From positions 62,001 to 126,000 of the forward strand of contig JAJQRF010000011.1 in the NCBI GenBank assembly GCA_021228405.1: a stretch of 64,000 bases of DNA, written 5' to 3'. The notes under the pieces were generated by a model. It ran no database searches. It was not told where the DNA came from and was given only the letters and a program-made list of their open reading frames with translations. A program made the translations under genes and the position numbers. Positions 16,197-25,431 of the stretch are shown piece after piece. The stretch comes from Pyrinomonadaceae bacterium (GTDB lineage Bacteria > Acidobacteriota > Blastocatellia > Pyrinomonadales > Pyrinomonadaceae). Numbering within the stretch: the stretch's first letter is position 1; every line of letters starts with the position of its first letter.

Positions 16197-18263
16197 CTAG
16201 TTATTCGGAAGTCCGAAGTAAATCGGCACGTCCTGAACGCCGCCGAATTGCTCGGTAACGGGTCCGAACTGCGTAAACGACCAATTATACCAGACGCGCT
16301 GTGAAGGTCGGTAAACGACAACTTCCGCGCTCAATGCGTTGCGGTAAAAGCCGACCGCAAAATCGCCCGTCATTCCCCATTGAATCGCATTAAAAGAATT
16401 GTTCATACTTCGCAAAATAAACCAAGACCCGTCACGGAAAACCGCCACATCCGCTTTGCGGTCGCCGTCATAATCGGCGGGAACGGGTTTATCGGTCGAA
16501 ATTCCCCAATTAATTGCGCCGAAACTCGAATCCGAACTTTTTAAGTAATACCAGGCTCCGTTTGACGGTCGGAAAACCGCCGCATCCGTTCTGCCGTCGC
16601 CGTCGTAATCGGCAGGAACGGGTTTGTCGCCGTTCGTTCCGAAATTTATCGCTTTGAACTGTTGTGTTTCCGTGAGCCAGATATACCAAGCACCGTTCGA
16701 CGGGCGAAAAACCGCGATGTCGGTTTTGCCGCCGCCGTCATAATCGTTCGGCACGGCAATATCACCGTTAAGACCGAAATTCAACGTCAGCCATGTCCCG
16801 TTCGAGCTCTGCCGAACATACCACGTTCCCGTGTTTGCACGGAAAACTCCCGTGTCGGTTTTACCGTCGCCGTCGTAGTCGCCGGGTGCAGGTATGTCGC
16901 TAAGCGAACCTAATCCCCAATTGGTCTGACTGAAATCAGTGCCGGAAGCTATCGTCCAGGTTGCGTCTCTGTATGACCAATTGCCGTTATTCGGATTCCA
17001 GACCACCATATCGGTAAGATAATCGTTTCCGAAATTTGCCCGTGCCGTTTCACCGGATGTTTGACAATTGTTTTCACGAACCGACAATATGTCGTCCCCG
17101 AAAATATTTTTATGAGTGACCGATGTTTGGTTGAACTCAATAGCATCGGCTTTCCCGTCGGCATTGACATCCTCGAACAGATCAGCCCTGCGGAAATATT
17201 TTGAGTAATCGTTTCGAGTGAAATTGCCGTTGCCGTTGTTTACATATACGGAATAATTGTTTTCGCTGGTTGTAAATTCGATAATGTCGAGATTGTTGTC
17301 GCCGTTCAATTCACGCGCCATAAAAGAAGTCGAACGTTCGCCGTCGCGCACTGAAAGTTCGGTTTCGGCGAAAGTTCCGTTCGACTGTCCGAACAAAACA
17401 AAAGGTCTGGTCGGATAATATTTAACCGATAAAATATCGGCTTTTCCGTCATTGTTAAAATCTCTGACATCGGAAAAATTACCGGCGTTTGTAATTACTG
17501 CGCTTCCGATTTGAAAAGTGCCGTTGCCCATCCCTTTCATAAAAAAGTATTTGTAATCGCTACCGAAATAGGTCGCATAAACGATGTCGATTTTTCCGTC
17601 GCCGTCAAAATCGCCGACGGCTTTGGCGGCATTATTCAAATGATTTTCGGCGGTGTGGGCAATTACCGTAACTGCCGAACTAAACGAGCCGTCCGCGTTG
17701 CCCAACTGATACCTGATTTGCTGTCCCGTCGGATCGACGCTTACCCAATAAAGCCAATCCAACAAATTGTCGCCGTTTATATCAAAATAACCGAGTGTGC
17801 CGATCCATTGCGGATCGCCGAATATCGGCGTAAGTCCCGTTAATGTTCCGTTACCGTTATTTTTATAAATTCGGTTGCCGAACAAAAAATCGATCTTTCC
17901 GTCCGAATTGAAATCTTTTAATACTTTCGTTTGATTGGAAGAAAGGCTGACCGAGATCGGAATGTCGGTCGTGAAAACAAGCGGGTTATTCCAATCCCAA
18001 TATCCCGTAGGTTTGCTCGGATAAATAAGAACGTCCTGTGTTTGAGTAGCCGAATTTTGCCGGAAATTGTAAAAATCCGAGGTGCCGTCGCCCGTCCAGT
18101 CGCCGGTTGAAAAAAAGCTGTTGTTTGAAAACGGAAGTTTACCGACGGCGCGGTGACTCGGCTTAAAAAATATACCGCATTGCGCCTGAGTTTCCGTGAC
18201 AAAAACTTCTCCGCATACTGTAAAGATGAAAATCCAAAGAAATACAAAAATTTTTCGGGACAT
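16197..18263 (-). CDS. Secreted FG-GAP/VCBS repeat protein A
   Basis: 688 residues. ATG at 18263 is chosen because AAGGAG lies 9 bases upstream and the signal peptide (SRKIFVFLWIFIFTVCGEVF) starts there. The body is made of beta-propeller-type repeats with calcium-binding loops such as DYDGDGKTD, DYDGDGRTD and DFDGDGKID. From about residue 430 the repeats are regular and about 50 residues long, each with VFR.(S/N)(N/T)G.WY. It ends PIYFGLPNN. Likely exported, with binding or adhesion as the common role of such proteins. It is paralogous to the gene at 20534-22570. Confidence 0.85.
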   Translation of the reverse strand: MSRKIFVFLWIFIFTVCGEVFVTETQAQCGIFFKPSHRAVGKLPFSNNSFFSTGDWTGDGTSDFYNFRQNSATQTQDVLIYPSKPTGYWDWNNPLVFTTDIPISVSLSSNQTKVLKDFNSDGKIDFLFGNRIYKNNGNGTLTGLTPIFGDPQWIGTLGYFDINGDNLLDWLYWVSVDPTGQQIRYQLGNADGSFSSAVTVIAHTAENHLNNAAKAVGDFDGDGKIDIVYATYFGSDYKYFFMKGMGNGTFQIGSAVITNAGNFSDVRDFNNDGKADILSVKYYPTRPFVLFGQSNGTFAETELSVRDGERSTSFMARELNGDNNLDIIEFTTSENNYSVYVNNGNGNFTRNDYSKYFRRADLFEDVNADGKADAIEFNQTSVTHKNIFGDDILSVRENNCQTSGETARANFGNDYLTDMVVWNPNNGNWSYRDATWTIASGTDFSQTNWGLGSLSDIPAPGDYDGDGKTDTGVFRANTGTWYVRQSSNGTWLTLNFGLNGDIAVPNDYDGGGKTDIAVFRPSNGAWYIWLTETQQFKAINFGTNGDKPVPADYDGDGRTDAAVFRPSNGAWYYLKSSDSSFGAINWGISTDKPVPADYDGDRKADVAVFRDGSWFILRSMNNSFNAIQWGMTGDFAVGFYRNALSAEVVVYRPSQRVWYNWSFTQFGPVTEQFGGVQDVPIYFGLPNN

Positions 18264-18446
18264 AAGCGACGGCTCCTTATAACAAAAAAAATGTTGGAAT
18301 TGTGGGATTTTTTTCACTTATCTTATAACCCTTGAGCCGCAAAGTCTATAATTTTTTTTCGGCTTCCGGCATAACTAAAAAATAAGCGGCGATTCCTGTC
18401 AAAATCACCGCAAAATCTGAAAAATCTTTTCGTTTACTGCCGAAAA

Positions 18447-19427
18447 TTAATCTTCCTTGATTTCCTCGCGCACGATCTCTTCGGGTTGGGTTGCGGGTTT
18501 GCGAAAACGTAATCTTTTCCAGAAATAACGCAAAACGAGATAGATCGGTAAAAGAACCAACAGCACGAACGGTAGAATTGCGATCAGAAACGTGATAAAG
18601 CCGAGCACGAAGCTCATCGCAAAATCGAAACCGTTGCGGATGGAATCGGTCAGACGATAGAAAAATCCGCCCGAATTCGGCGTAAACGCGGTTGGCGTTT
18701 GCAGATGTATTCTGATCGTTGAAAGACTCGCCTGATTTTCGAGAAAACGCTTGCGACCTTCGATCTTTTCGATCTCGCCGCGCACTTCGGCAAGCTGTTT
18801 CTGCACGTTCAGCGCGTCTTCGACCGAATTTGCGCGTTTCATTATTTCGAGAAACTGTTCTTCGAGCGCACGTTTCGCCTTCAAACGCGCTTCGATGTCG
18901 ATAAATTCTTCGGTTACGTCCTGACCTTTGACCGTTTCGACGATCACGCGATTCGCGCTTTTACGGATTTCTTCGAGCGTTTCGGCAAATTTTTCCGCCG
19001 GAACGCGCACCGTCATCGTGACAATATCACGCGAAACGGCTTTCACATCGCGACTGCTTTGCGTCGATTCGACGACGAAACCGCCTTTGCTTTCGACAAT
19101 CGCAGAAATTTTCTTCTGATCTTCTTCGGGCGAATCAGTTTCAAGTTGAAGATCGGCGTTGCGGATGATTTTCCGTTCGACGGGTTTGACGGGTTCGGTC
19201 GGATTTTTATCGCCGGTTTCGAGCGAAACCTGATTTTGCGCGATCAATTTTTCGCTCGTATCTTCGCGTCCGCCGCCGCCGCCGCCCGTATTTCTCGCCA
19301 AATCGGGCTGACTGCTCGGCGCAGATGTTGAAATATCTTCGCTTTGCTGACTTTTTTCGGCACTTGCACAGGCGGCAAATATTACTGCCAGTAAAATAAG
19401 GACTGAAATTATTTTTGCTCTATTCAT
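18447..19427 (-). CDS. DUF4349 lipoprotein
   Basis: 326 residues. ATG at 19427 is chosen because GGAG precedes it and the lipobox (VIFAACAS) fits; a longer reading frame only runs into the repeat array. After a Gly/Ser-rich linker, residues about 90-270 match DUF4349 (VKPVERKIIRNADLQLE, VTMTVRVPAEKF, EEFIDIEARLKAKRALEEQF), with a coiled coil of VRGEIEKIEGRKRFLE type, then a membrane segment (FLIAILPFVLLVLLPIYLVL). Function of the family is unknown; it is envelope-located. Confidence 0.85.
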   Translation of the reverse strand: MNRAKIISVLILLAVIFAACASAEKSQQSEDISTSAPSSQPDLARNTGGGGGGREDTSEKLIAQNQVSLETGDKNPTEPVKPVERKIIRNADLQLETDSPEEDQKKISAIVESKGGFVVESTQSSRDVKAVSRDIVTMTVRVPAEKFAETLEEIRKSANRVIVETVKGQDVTEEFIDIEARLKAKRALEEQFLEIMKRANSVEDALNVQKQLAEVRGEIEKIEGRKRFLENQASLSTIRIHLQTPTAFTPNSGGFFYRLTDSIRNGFDFAMSFVLGFITFLIAILPFVLLVLLPIYLVLRYFWKRLRFRKPATQPEEIVREEIKED

Positions 19428-19460
19428 AATTTTCTCCGACGGAAATGCAGAAATCGTTTT

Positions 19461-19754
19461 TGCCCGCAAATAATCTTTTTTCGCCGGCAAATTTACTTTT
19501 TTCGCTCTCCGAGAATATTTATTTGCCGGCAAATAATATGTGTTTGCTGGCGGAGAAAGTTATTATGCTCTCCGGGAAAGTTCATTTGCCGGCAAATAAA
19601 CTCTGATTGCTCTCCGAGAATGATTTTTTGCTCTCAAAATATCTCTGTATGCTGGCGGAGAATGTTTATTTGCACTCTAAAGTGATTGGTTTGCGAGCGG
19701 AAAAACTTTCTCCGCCAGCAAACACATATTATTTGCGAGCGGATTTTGCTTTCC
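19461..19754. repeat. Tandem mosaic array, exact 21-bp period, 14 units
   Basis: This fills the 337-bp gap upstream of the DUF4349 gene; no gene lies in it. Anchoring on the G of (T/C)GC, units start at 19462, 19483, 19504, 19525, 19546, 19567, 19588, 19609, 19630, 19651, 19672, 19693, 19714 and 19735: every step is 21. Each unit has a 16-nt core of two half-words, for example TTTGCCGG+CAAATAAT, TTTGCTGG+CGGAGAAA and TTTGCTCT+CCGAGAAT, then about 5 AT-rich bases. Cores recur in both orientations. Confidence 0.93.
19532..19733. repeat. 30-nt perfect inverted repeat within the 21-bp array
   Basis: 19532-19561 and 19704-19733 are exact reverse complements over 30 nt, including the spacer bases on both sides of the core TTTGCTGGCGGAGAAA. 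Inversion or copying therefore acted on units with their spacers. The arms are 142 nt apart. Confidence 0.9.
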
Positions 19755-19764
19755 AAAAAACAAA

Positions 19765-20391
19765 TTAACCTGCTTTTTGGGCGACTTCCTTGAAGCTTTC
19801 ACCGCGAAACAGTGCGCGAATTCCATTGAATAATCGTTTGAAGGCGCGAAAAACCTTCGGCGTAAACCAGATGAAAAAGATCGTGAAAAGGATCAGGACA
19901 ATTGCAATGACGATCGGCGCGAAAACGGCAAGAATCGAACCGACAAAAGCGATCACGTCTTCGACGAGCGATAAAATCCAGTTTGAAACGGGTTCGGGCG
20001 AAAGATTCGCTCCGGCGCGAAGCGCGGCTTTCGTGCCGTGCGAAGAAAGAGCCAAACCGCCGCCGAGCAAAGTTGCGATCGTATGAACGCTCGTATCCAT
20101 CTCATTCGTCGCCGCATATGCGACGACCGCGCCCGCCGGAACGCGGATAAACGTGTGAACGACATCCCAAACGCTGTCAACGTATGGAATTTTGTCGGCG
20201 AAAAACTCGATGAGATAAAGCCCGCCCGCCACGCCGATGATCCACCAATTATCCAGAACATCCAATCCGCCGGGAAGCTTCGTAAAAGCGAATTTCTGCA
20301 AAATTCCCAGCACGGCAACCGTCGCATAAAGATTAATGCCCGATGTCCAAGCCGTTCCCAGAGCCAAACTCAATGTCGAAAACCATTCCAT
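19765..20391 (-). CDS. DUF4126 membrane protein
   Basis: 208 residues. ATG at 20391 is chosen for the strong AGGAGGAG site upstream; an earlier in-frame start lacks one. The N-terminus WFSTLSLALGTAWTSGINLY and the phrases GGLYLIEFFADKIPYVDSVWD and LSSHGTKAALRAGANLSPEP are typical of DUF4126. At least four hydrophobic stretches predict an inner-membrane protein, and the end is amphipathic. Function of the family is unknown. Confidence 0.88.
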   Translation of the reverse strand: MEWFSTLSLALGTAWTSGINLYATVAVLGILQKFAFTKLPGGLDVLDNWWIIGVAGGLYLIEFFADKIPYVDSVWDVVHTFIRVPAGAVVAYAATNEMDTSVHTIATLLGGGLALSSHGTKAALRAGANLSPEPVSNWILSLVEDVIAFVGSILAVFAPIVIAIVLILFTIFFIWFTPKVFRAFKRLFNGIRALFRGESFKEVAQKAG

Positions 20392-20533
20392 TCGATTCTC
20401 CTCCTGCTGCTCGAAATCAGCATAAAACAAAACGCTTTTTTGTCCGATTTGTTTTGAGTTTCAAACATTTAATCACAAAAGGCGGAAAATTAATAAATTC
20501 CCGCCTTAAAATTCCTGAATTCTTAACCGATTT

Positions 20534-22570
20534 CTAATTATTCGGCAACCCGAAATAAACCGGAGCATCCTGACTCGTTCCCAATGTAACACTCAATTGC
20601 GTGTTTCTATTTTCATATCCGCGCCAGGTATTATTCGACGGACGATAGATCGTAAAATCTGCGTTGATCGAATTGCGGTAAACAGGAACGGGAATATCAC
20701 CTGCCGTTCCCCATTGAATACCGATGGCGGAATTATCGACACTTCGCAAGACCCACCAAGTACCGTTGCGATAAACCGTTAAATCAGCTTTACCGTCGCC
20801 ATCATAATCCGCCGGAACGAGTTTATCGGTAGAAATTCCCCATTGTTGGCTGACAAAACCTCCATCCGAGCTTTTCAGGTAATACCAGTAACCGCTCGAC
20901 GGTCGGAAAACGCAGATGTCGGTTTTGCCGTCGCCGTCGTAATCGGCAGGAACGGGTTTGTCGCCGTTCGTTCCCCAATGAACGCCCAAAAATTGTTGCG
21001 CTTCGGAAGACCAGAAATACCAATCGCCGTTTGAGGGACGAAAAACGGCAATGTCGCTTTTCCCGCCGCCGTCATAATCGTTCGGGACGGCAATATCGCC
21101 CGTCGTTCCGAATTGTAAGGCAGTTAATGTTGAATTGGAGCTGTTAAGAACATACCAGGCACCTGTGCTGGTTCGGTAAACCGCGTAATCGGTTTTGCCG
21201 TCGCCGTCGAAATCTCCGGGCGCAGGAACGTCGCCCGACGCACCTGTTCCCCACTGAAAACTTCTGGCTGTTCCCTCGACATTGATGTAATTAGCATTTT
21301 TCGATGACCAAACTCCGTTAGTCGGATTCCACATCGTGAGATCGGAGTTTTCATTATCGTCAAAATCGAGCATTTTCGTTTCGCCGGATGCCTGACAAAC
21401 ATTTTCCTTTATCGTGAGCAATTTTTCGCCGAAAGCGTTGTAGTTATAAATCGGACTTGTGGTGCGTCCGTCATAGAAATCGTCCTTTCCGTCAGCATTG
21501 AAATCTTCAAATTTCCAGCCGAATGTCGTGAAACCGCTTGCCACCAGAGGCTTCGGGTAAACAGTTCGTGAAAATCCGCCCGCGCCGTTATTGATATGTG
21601 TCGCGTAGTCGTTAGTCCCAAATTCGACGACATCCAAGTTGCCGTCTCCGTTTAACTCTGCGGGAAGCAGAAAACTGCTGACGGCGGAAAGCGGCAGTTG
21701 TTGGAAAGTGCCATTCGCCTGACCGTAAAAAATACTCGTTCGGCTTAAAACATCGTCTTTGCCGTCGTTATTAAAATCTCTCACCGGATTTCGGAAAACT
21801 GTAATTTCTGCTGACGTTGCCGGTCCGACCTGAAAAACTCCGTTGCCCGTATTTCTAATCATCGTATAAGTGTTCGGACTTGGAGGAAAAATGATGTCTT
21901 TTCTTCCATCGCCATCGAAATCTCCGACGGCATTACTGGAAGGCGTGAAACCTGTCGTTATATTCGTTTTACTGCCGAACGTACCGTTGGAATTCTGCAA
22001 TTGGTATCTTAAAGTAAAACTGGAATTAATACTCACCGAATACACCCAGTCGAGTAAACTATCTCCATTTACATCAAAAAATCCGACGTTAGAAGTTGAA
22101 ACAAAGCCTCCGTCCGAATCGGTAAATGCCGGCGAAGCGACCAGAGTTGAGGTTCCGACATTGCGGTGAATTCGCATATCGCCGGGAGAGCCGTAAATCA
22201 GGTCAACTCTTCCGTCGGCATCCACGTCTTTCACCCAATATTCGCCGTCGCCTAAGATTGTTGTCGTATAAATTATCGGATTATTCCAATCCCAATAACC
22301 GTTCGGCTGGCTTGGATAAATCACAACGTCAAGCCTGAATGTAGTTTGATTTCCCCTGAAATTCCAAAAATCGGACCTGCCGTCTCCTGTCCAATCATCG
22401 AGTTTTGGTTCCCGGACAAAATTACTCGTGCCTAATTTGTTAATAACATTGTAATCAGACTTGAAATAATTACCGCATTGAGCCGATGCCGAAAGCGCGG
22501 AAACAATAAAAACCGAACTGAAAACGAAAAGCCAAACGAAACGCTGCAAGATAAGATTATTCTCTTTCAT
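20534..22570 (-). CDS. Secreted FG-GAP/VCBS repeat protein B
   Basis: 678 residues, paralogue of the gene at 16197-18263. The signal peptide (LFVFSSVFIVSALSASAQ) is followed by CGNYFKSDYN, matching CGIFFKPSHR of the other copy. Repeats with calcium loops (DFDGDGKTD, DYDGDGKTD, DYDGDGKAD) fill the protein, and it ends PVYFGLPNN. ATG at 22570 has an AGGGGA site upstream. The two copies flank the DUF4349 and DUF4126 genes on the same strand. It is likely surface-exposed or secreted. Confidence 0.87.
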   Translation of the reverse strand: MKENNLILQRFVWLFVFSSVFIVSALSASAQCGNYFKSDYNVINKLGTSNFVREPKLDDWTGDGRSDFWNFRGNQTTFRLDVVIYPSQPNGYWDWNNPIIYTTTILGDGEYWVKDVDADGRVDLIYGSPGDMRIHRNVGTSTLVASPAFTDSDGGFVSTSNVGFFDVNGDSLLDWVYSVSINSSFTLRYQLQNSNGTFGSKTNITTGFTPSSNAVGDFDGDGRKDIIFPPSPNTYTMIRNTGNGVFQVGPATSAEITVFRNPVRDFNNDGKDDVLSRTSIFYGQANGTFQQLPLSAVSSFLLPAELNGDGNLDVVEFGTNDYATHINNGAGGFSRTVYPKPLVASGFTTFGWKFEDFNADGKDDFYDGRTTSPIYNYNAFGEKLLTIKENVCQASGETKMLDFDDNENSDLTMWNPTNGVWSSKNANYINVEGTARSFQWGTGASGDVPAPGDFDGDGKTDYAVYRTSTGAWYVLNSSNSTLTALQFGTTGDIAVPNDYDGGGKSDIAVFRPSNGDWYFWSSEAQQFLGVHWGTNGDKPVPADYDGDGKTDICVFRPSSGYWYYLKSSDGGFVSQQWGISTDKLVPADYDGDGKADLTVYRNGTWWVLRSVDNSAIGIQWGTAGDIPVPVYRNSINADFTIYRPSNNTWRGYENRNTQLSVTLGTSQDAPVYFGLPNN

Positions 22571-22669
22571 AAAATTCCCCTGATAAGATCAACTTTGCGG
22601 AAATTATAGTTTAAGTTCCGCTTCAAATACAATAAATTTCCCTCAAACACGATTGAATTGAGGGGTAAG

Positions 22670-23890
22670 TTAACGAGAACCGAGGGAGTAAAGTTGCGTT
22701 TCGTGATTGTAAGTTTTCCAATCGAACCAATAATCTTTTATCGCCTTAATTTTCCTGAGTTGCTTGCCTGTCATTTCGCCTCTGACGGCTTTGCCCGAAA
22801 AATCCCAAACACTGGCGGTTTCCGCGTCGACGATCTCTTTAGTGTCGGGTTTGATGAAAAATTCGAGCGTTTTGCCGTCAATTTCCCTTTCAAAACCGCG
22901 CACCGATTTCTGGTCTTCGGCGAGAATGATAATGATTTTTTTACCGCCGACCGTATCGAGAATCGGGTTTTGTTTCTCGATTGCCGAAAACGGATAAGCT
23001 TTTGAATTGCCGTTTATTTCCAAACCGACGACAAGCGTTCGCGGTTCGAGGGTTTTGTCCAATTCCTTTGAAATCCTGACGGGCATTTTTGCGACTTTGG
23101 TTTCCCAATCCGCTTCATATTCGTTTTCGGCAAGCTTTTCTTCATCGGGACGAAGAACGCGACCGTTCGGATTTTCCCGTTTCCAAATGCCGTAGGAAAT
23201 TTCGTCGAAATCGACCTCGGCGAGTTTCTGTCCTTTCAGTTTTCCCTGAATAGCTTCGCCTGAAATCTGTTGCCACCACGAACCCGTTTCCTCGTCGCGC
23301 ATTATGAAATTCTGGTTATTGATTCCCGCCAGTTGAAATTTTAACGTCTGCCCGTTCACGACGGACTGCCACACAATTCCAGTGTGGCAGAGCGTTCAGT
23401 AAGTCGCTGTGATCGGCATTCCGCCGACGACATCCTGCACGATGTGGTGATACGCCATCTGCCGAACGGGAAAAGCCGCCGCATCGTCATTAACCTTAAC
23501 GGCTAAAACCATCTCGTCATCCGCGACGAAATCGGTTTCAGAAACTTTTGCAAATCGCGCATTTTCGAGCGGATTGAACATCCACTCAAAATGATTCTGC
23601 CGCGCAAACCAAGTGAAACCGAAAATAATCAAAAGCGGCACGATCAAAGCAATTTTGCCATACCAGCGTTTCGATTTTTTCCAGATAATGACGGCTAAAC
23701 CGACCGCCGCGATCGAAAGAACAATCGTTAAGATCGGCGACCAGCTCCGTAAAAAATAGGAAATTTCCAGTTGCTTTTCGGTCTGCGCCGAAAATGGTTT
23801 GATGAACCAAACGGGTGTGAAAACCATCGCCGCAACGATCGCCGTTATCAAAAACAGGATCAACCAAGCCGTTTTATAACCGAGTTTCAT
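22670..23890 (-). CDS. DUF3179 membrane protein with in-frame UGA (predicted selenoprotein)
   Basis: Read through the UGA at 23398-23396, this is one 406-residue protein. Residues 1-95 hold three membrane segments. The DUF3179 domain follows (AAAFPVRQMAYHHIVQDVVGG). The conserved CxxC site reads ITATY-U-TLCHTGIVWQ, with selenocysteine at 165 in place of the first Cys. The frame is preserved on both sides with no indel, and the downstream part (FVGLEING-type segment VVGLEINGNSKAYPFSAI) is a second copy of the same pattern. A SECIS-like hairpin follows. Function of DUF3179 is unknown; UxxC suggests a redox role. A nonsense pseudogene is the alternative. Confidence 0.85.
23366..23390 (-). promoter_or_regulatory. 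SECIS-like hairpin for the DUF3179 UGA
   Basis: On the minus strand, five bases after UGA, CTGCCACAC pairs perfectly with GTGTGGCAG around the loop TGGAATT. The 9-bp stem lies entirely in codons, and GG in the apical loop is about 16 nt from the UGA. This is the placement and form of bacterial SECIS elements read by SelB. Confidence 0.8.
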
Positions 23891-23974
23891 AAAATTGATT
23901 TCAGCAAGAATATTTTACCTTTTCGATTATCACAAGCCGTTTCAGGATTTTTTGCCCTAAAAAGTCCTGATCTT

Positions 23975-25327
23975 TTACTCTTCTTCTTCCGCGCCGTCGC
24001 GTTTCACGCCGAATTTTTCAAGCCGATACTGCAACGTTCTGAACGTCAACCCCAACAATTTCGCCGATTTCGTGATGTTGTTGTCGGTGCGCTCCATCGC
24101 CTGCATTATCAAACTTCGTTCGACATCTTCAAAATTCACGCCTTCGGGCGGAAGTTTGAAAAGCGAATCGCCGCCAGCGGTCGTCGCCGCCGAAACGCCT
24201 TGATTAAGCATTTCGGGCGGCAGGTCTTCGAGCGTGATCGTGTCGTTTTCACAAAGTAAAACGGCGCGTTCGATGGCAGATTCGAGCTGGCGAACATTGC
24301 CCGGGTAAAAATAATTTTCGAGCAATTTCTTCGCGCCCGAATCCAACGTGACCTTTCGACTCGTGCCGCGTGTGTGTTTTTTCAGGAAATAATCGAGCAA
24401 AACAGGAATGTCGCCGCGCCGTTCGCGCAAAGCGGGAAGCTCGATGCTGAGAACATTCAGACGATAATACAAATCTTCGCGGAAACGTTTTTCCGTCGTC
24501 ATCGCCAGCAAATCACGGTTTGTCGCCGCGACAACGCGCACATCGACGTTTATTTCACGCGTTCCGCCGACGCGCCGAATTTGTTTTTCCTGCAAAGCGC
24601 GAAGCAATTTTGCCTGCAACGAAATGTCGAGTTCGCCGATTTCATCCAAAAACAAAGTTCCGCCGTCGGCAATTTCAAAAAGTCCTTTTTTCTCGCCGAC
24701 TGCGCCCGTAAAACTTCCCTTTTCGTGCCCGAAAAGTTCCGATTCGAGCAAATTTTCGTTGATCGCGGCGCAGTTTACGGCTTGAAAAACTTCGCTTGCA
24801 CGCAGTGAATTATTATGAATCGAACGCGCGATCAACTCTTTTCCCGTTCCCGATTCGCCGCGAATCAAAACCGTCGAATTAGACTTCGCAACCTTCAAGA
24901 TCAGCTTTTTCACCTTGTCCATTTCCGGCGATTCGGAAACGATTTCCGTGTCGAGCGTCGAAAGCTTGTTCAGCGCGCGCGAAACCGTGTCGAGCAATTT
25001 TTCGCTGTCGTAAGGCTTCTGCAAATAGTCGAACGCGCCGAGCCGCAACGCATCGACCGCCGAATCGACCGAACCGTGTGCCGTTAAAAGTATGACAATA
25101 ATGGATTTGTCAAAATCCGTCAGTTGTTTGAGCAAATCCAAACCGCTCATTCCCGTCATTTTCAGGTCGGTCAAAACCAGATCGAAATGCCTGTCGGCAA
25201 CAAATTTCATCGCCGCTTCGCCCGAGCTCGCCGTCGTCACATCGTAACCTTCGCCCGACAAGATCATTTCCAAAATTTCACGTTGCGATTTTTCATCGTC
25301 AACAACTAAGATTGATTTTCTACTCAT
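23975..25327 (-). CDS. NtrC-family sigma-54 response regulator
   Basis: 450 residues. Receiver domain at 1-120 with phospho-acceptor Asp54 (VLTDLKMTG). AAA+ domain at about 135-370 with Walker A GESGTGKE (157-164) and the sigma-54 contact loop GSFTGA (204-209; Ser replaces the common Ala). The C-terminal Fis-type helix-turn-helix is NNITKSAKLLGLTFRTLQYRL. It activates sigma-54 promoters when phosphorylated, most probably by the kinase encoded just upstream at 25432-26916. Confidence 0.95.
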   Translation of the reverse strand: MSRKSILVVDDEKSQREILEMILSGEGYDVTTASSGEAAMKFVADRHFDLVLTDLKMTGMSGLDLLKQLTDFDKSIIVILLTAHGSVDSAVDALRLGAFDYLQKPYDSEKLLDTVSRALNKLSTLDTEIVSESPEMDKVKKLILKVAKSNSTVLIRGESGTGKELIARSIHNNSLRASEVFQAVNCAAINENLLESELFGHEKGSFTGAVGEKKGLFEIADGGTLFLDEIGELDISLQAKLLRALQEKQIRRVGGTREINVDVRVVAATNRDLLAMTTEKRFREDLYYRLNVLSIELPALRERRGDIPVLLDYFLKKHTRGTSRKVTLDSGAKKLLENYFYPGNVRQLESAIERAVLLCENDTITLEDLPPEMLNQGVSAATTAGGDSLFKLPPEGVNFEDVERSLIMQAMERTDNNITKSAKLLGLTFRTLQYRLEKFGVKRDGAEEEE

Positions 25328-25339
25328 TTATTTTTTTCG

Positions 25340-25427
25340 GAAACAACGATTTATACAGATTTTCGCGGATTATTTTTAAAAACAGGATTTAATAAATCTG
25401 TGTAAATCCGCGTCAATCGTTGTTTCA
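25340..25427. repeat. Intergenic palindrome, GAAACAACGAT family
   Basis: GAAACAACGATTTATACAGA on the left and the complementary AATCCGCGTCAATCGTTGTTTC on the right bracket an about 30-nt centre. It fills the 104-bp gap between the regulator and kinase genes. The same outer ends occur at 32147-32224. Confidence 0.75.
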
Positions 25428-25431
25428 AACA

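Noticed and set aside
19428-19532. N-terminal extension of the DUF4349 protein into the 21-bp array
   Set aside because: The extension (MPANKYSRRAKKVNLPAKKD onward) is repeat-derived, and the ATG at 19427 has a ribosome site and begins a proper lipoprotein signal.
22670-23890. Two separate genes or a frameshifted DUF3179 pseudogene
   Set aside because: The two halves are in the same frame, separated by a single UGA at a Cys position, and a SECIS-type hairpin follows. Both halves keep family motifs.
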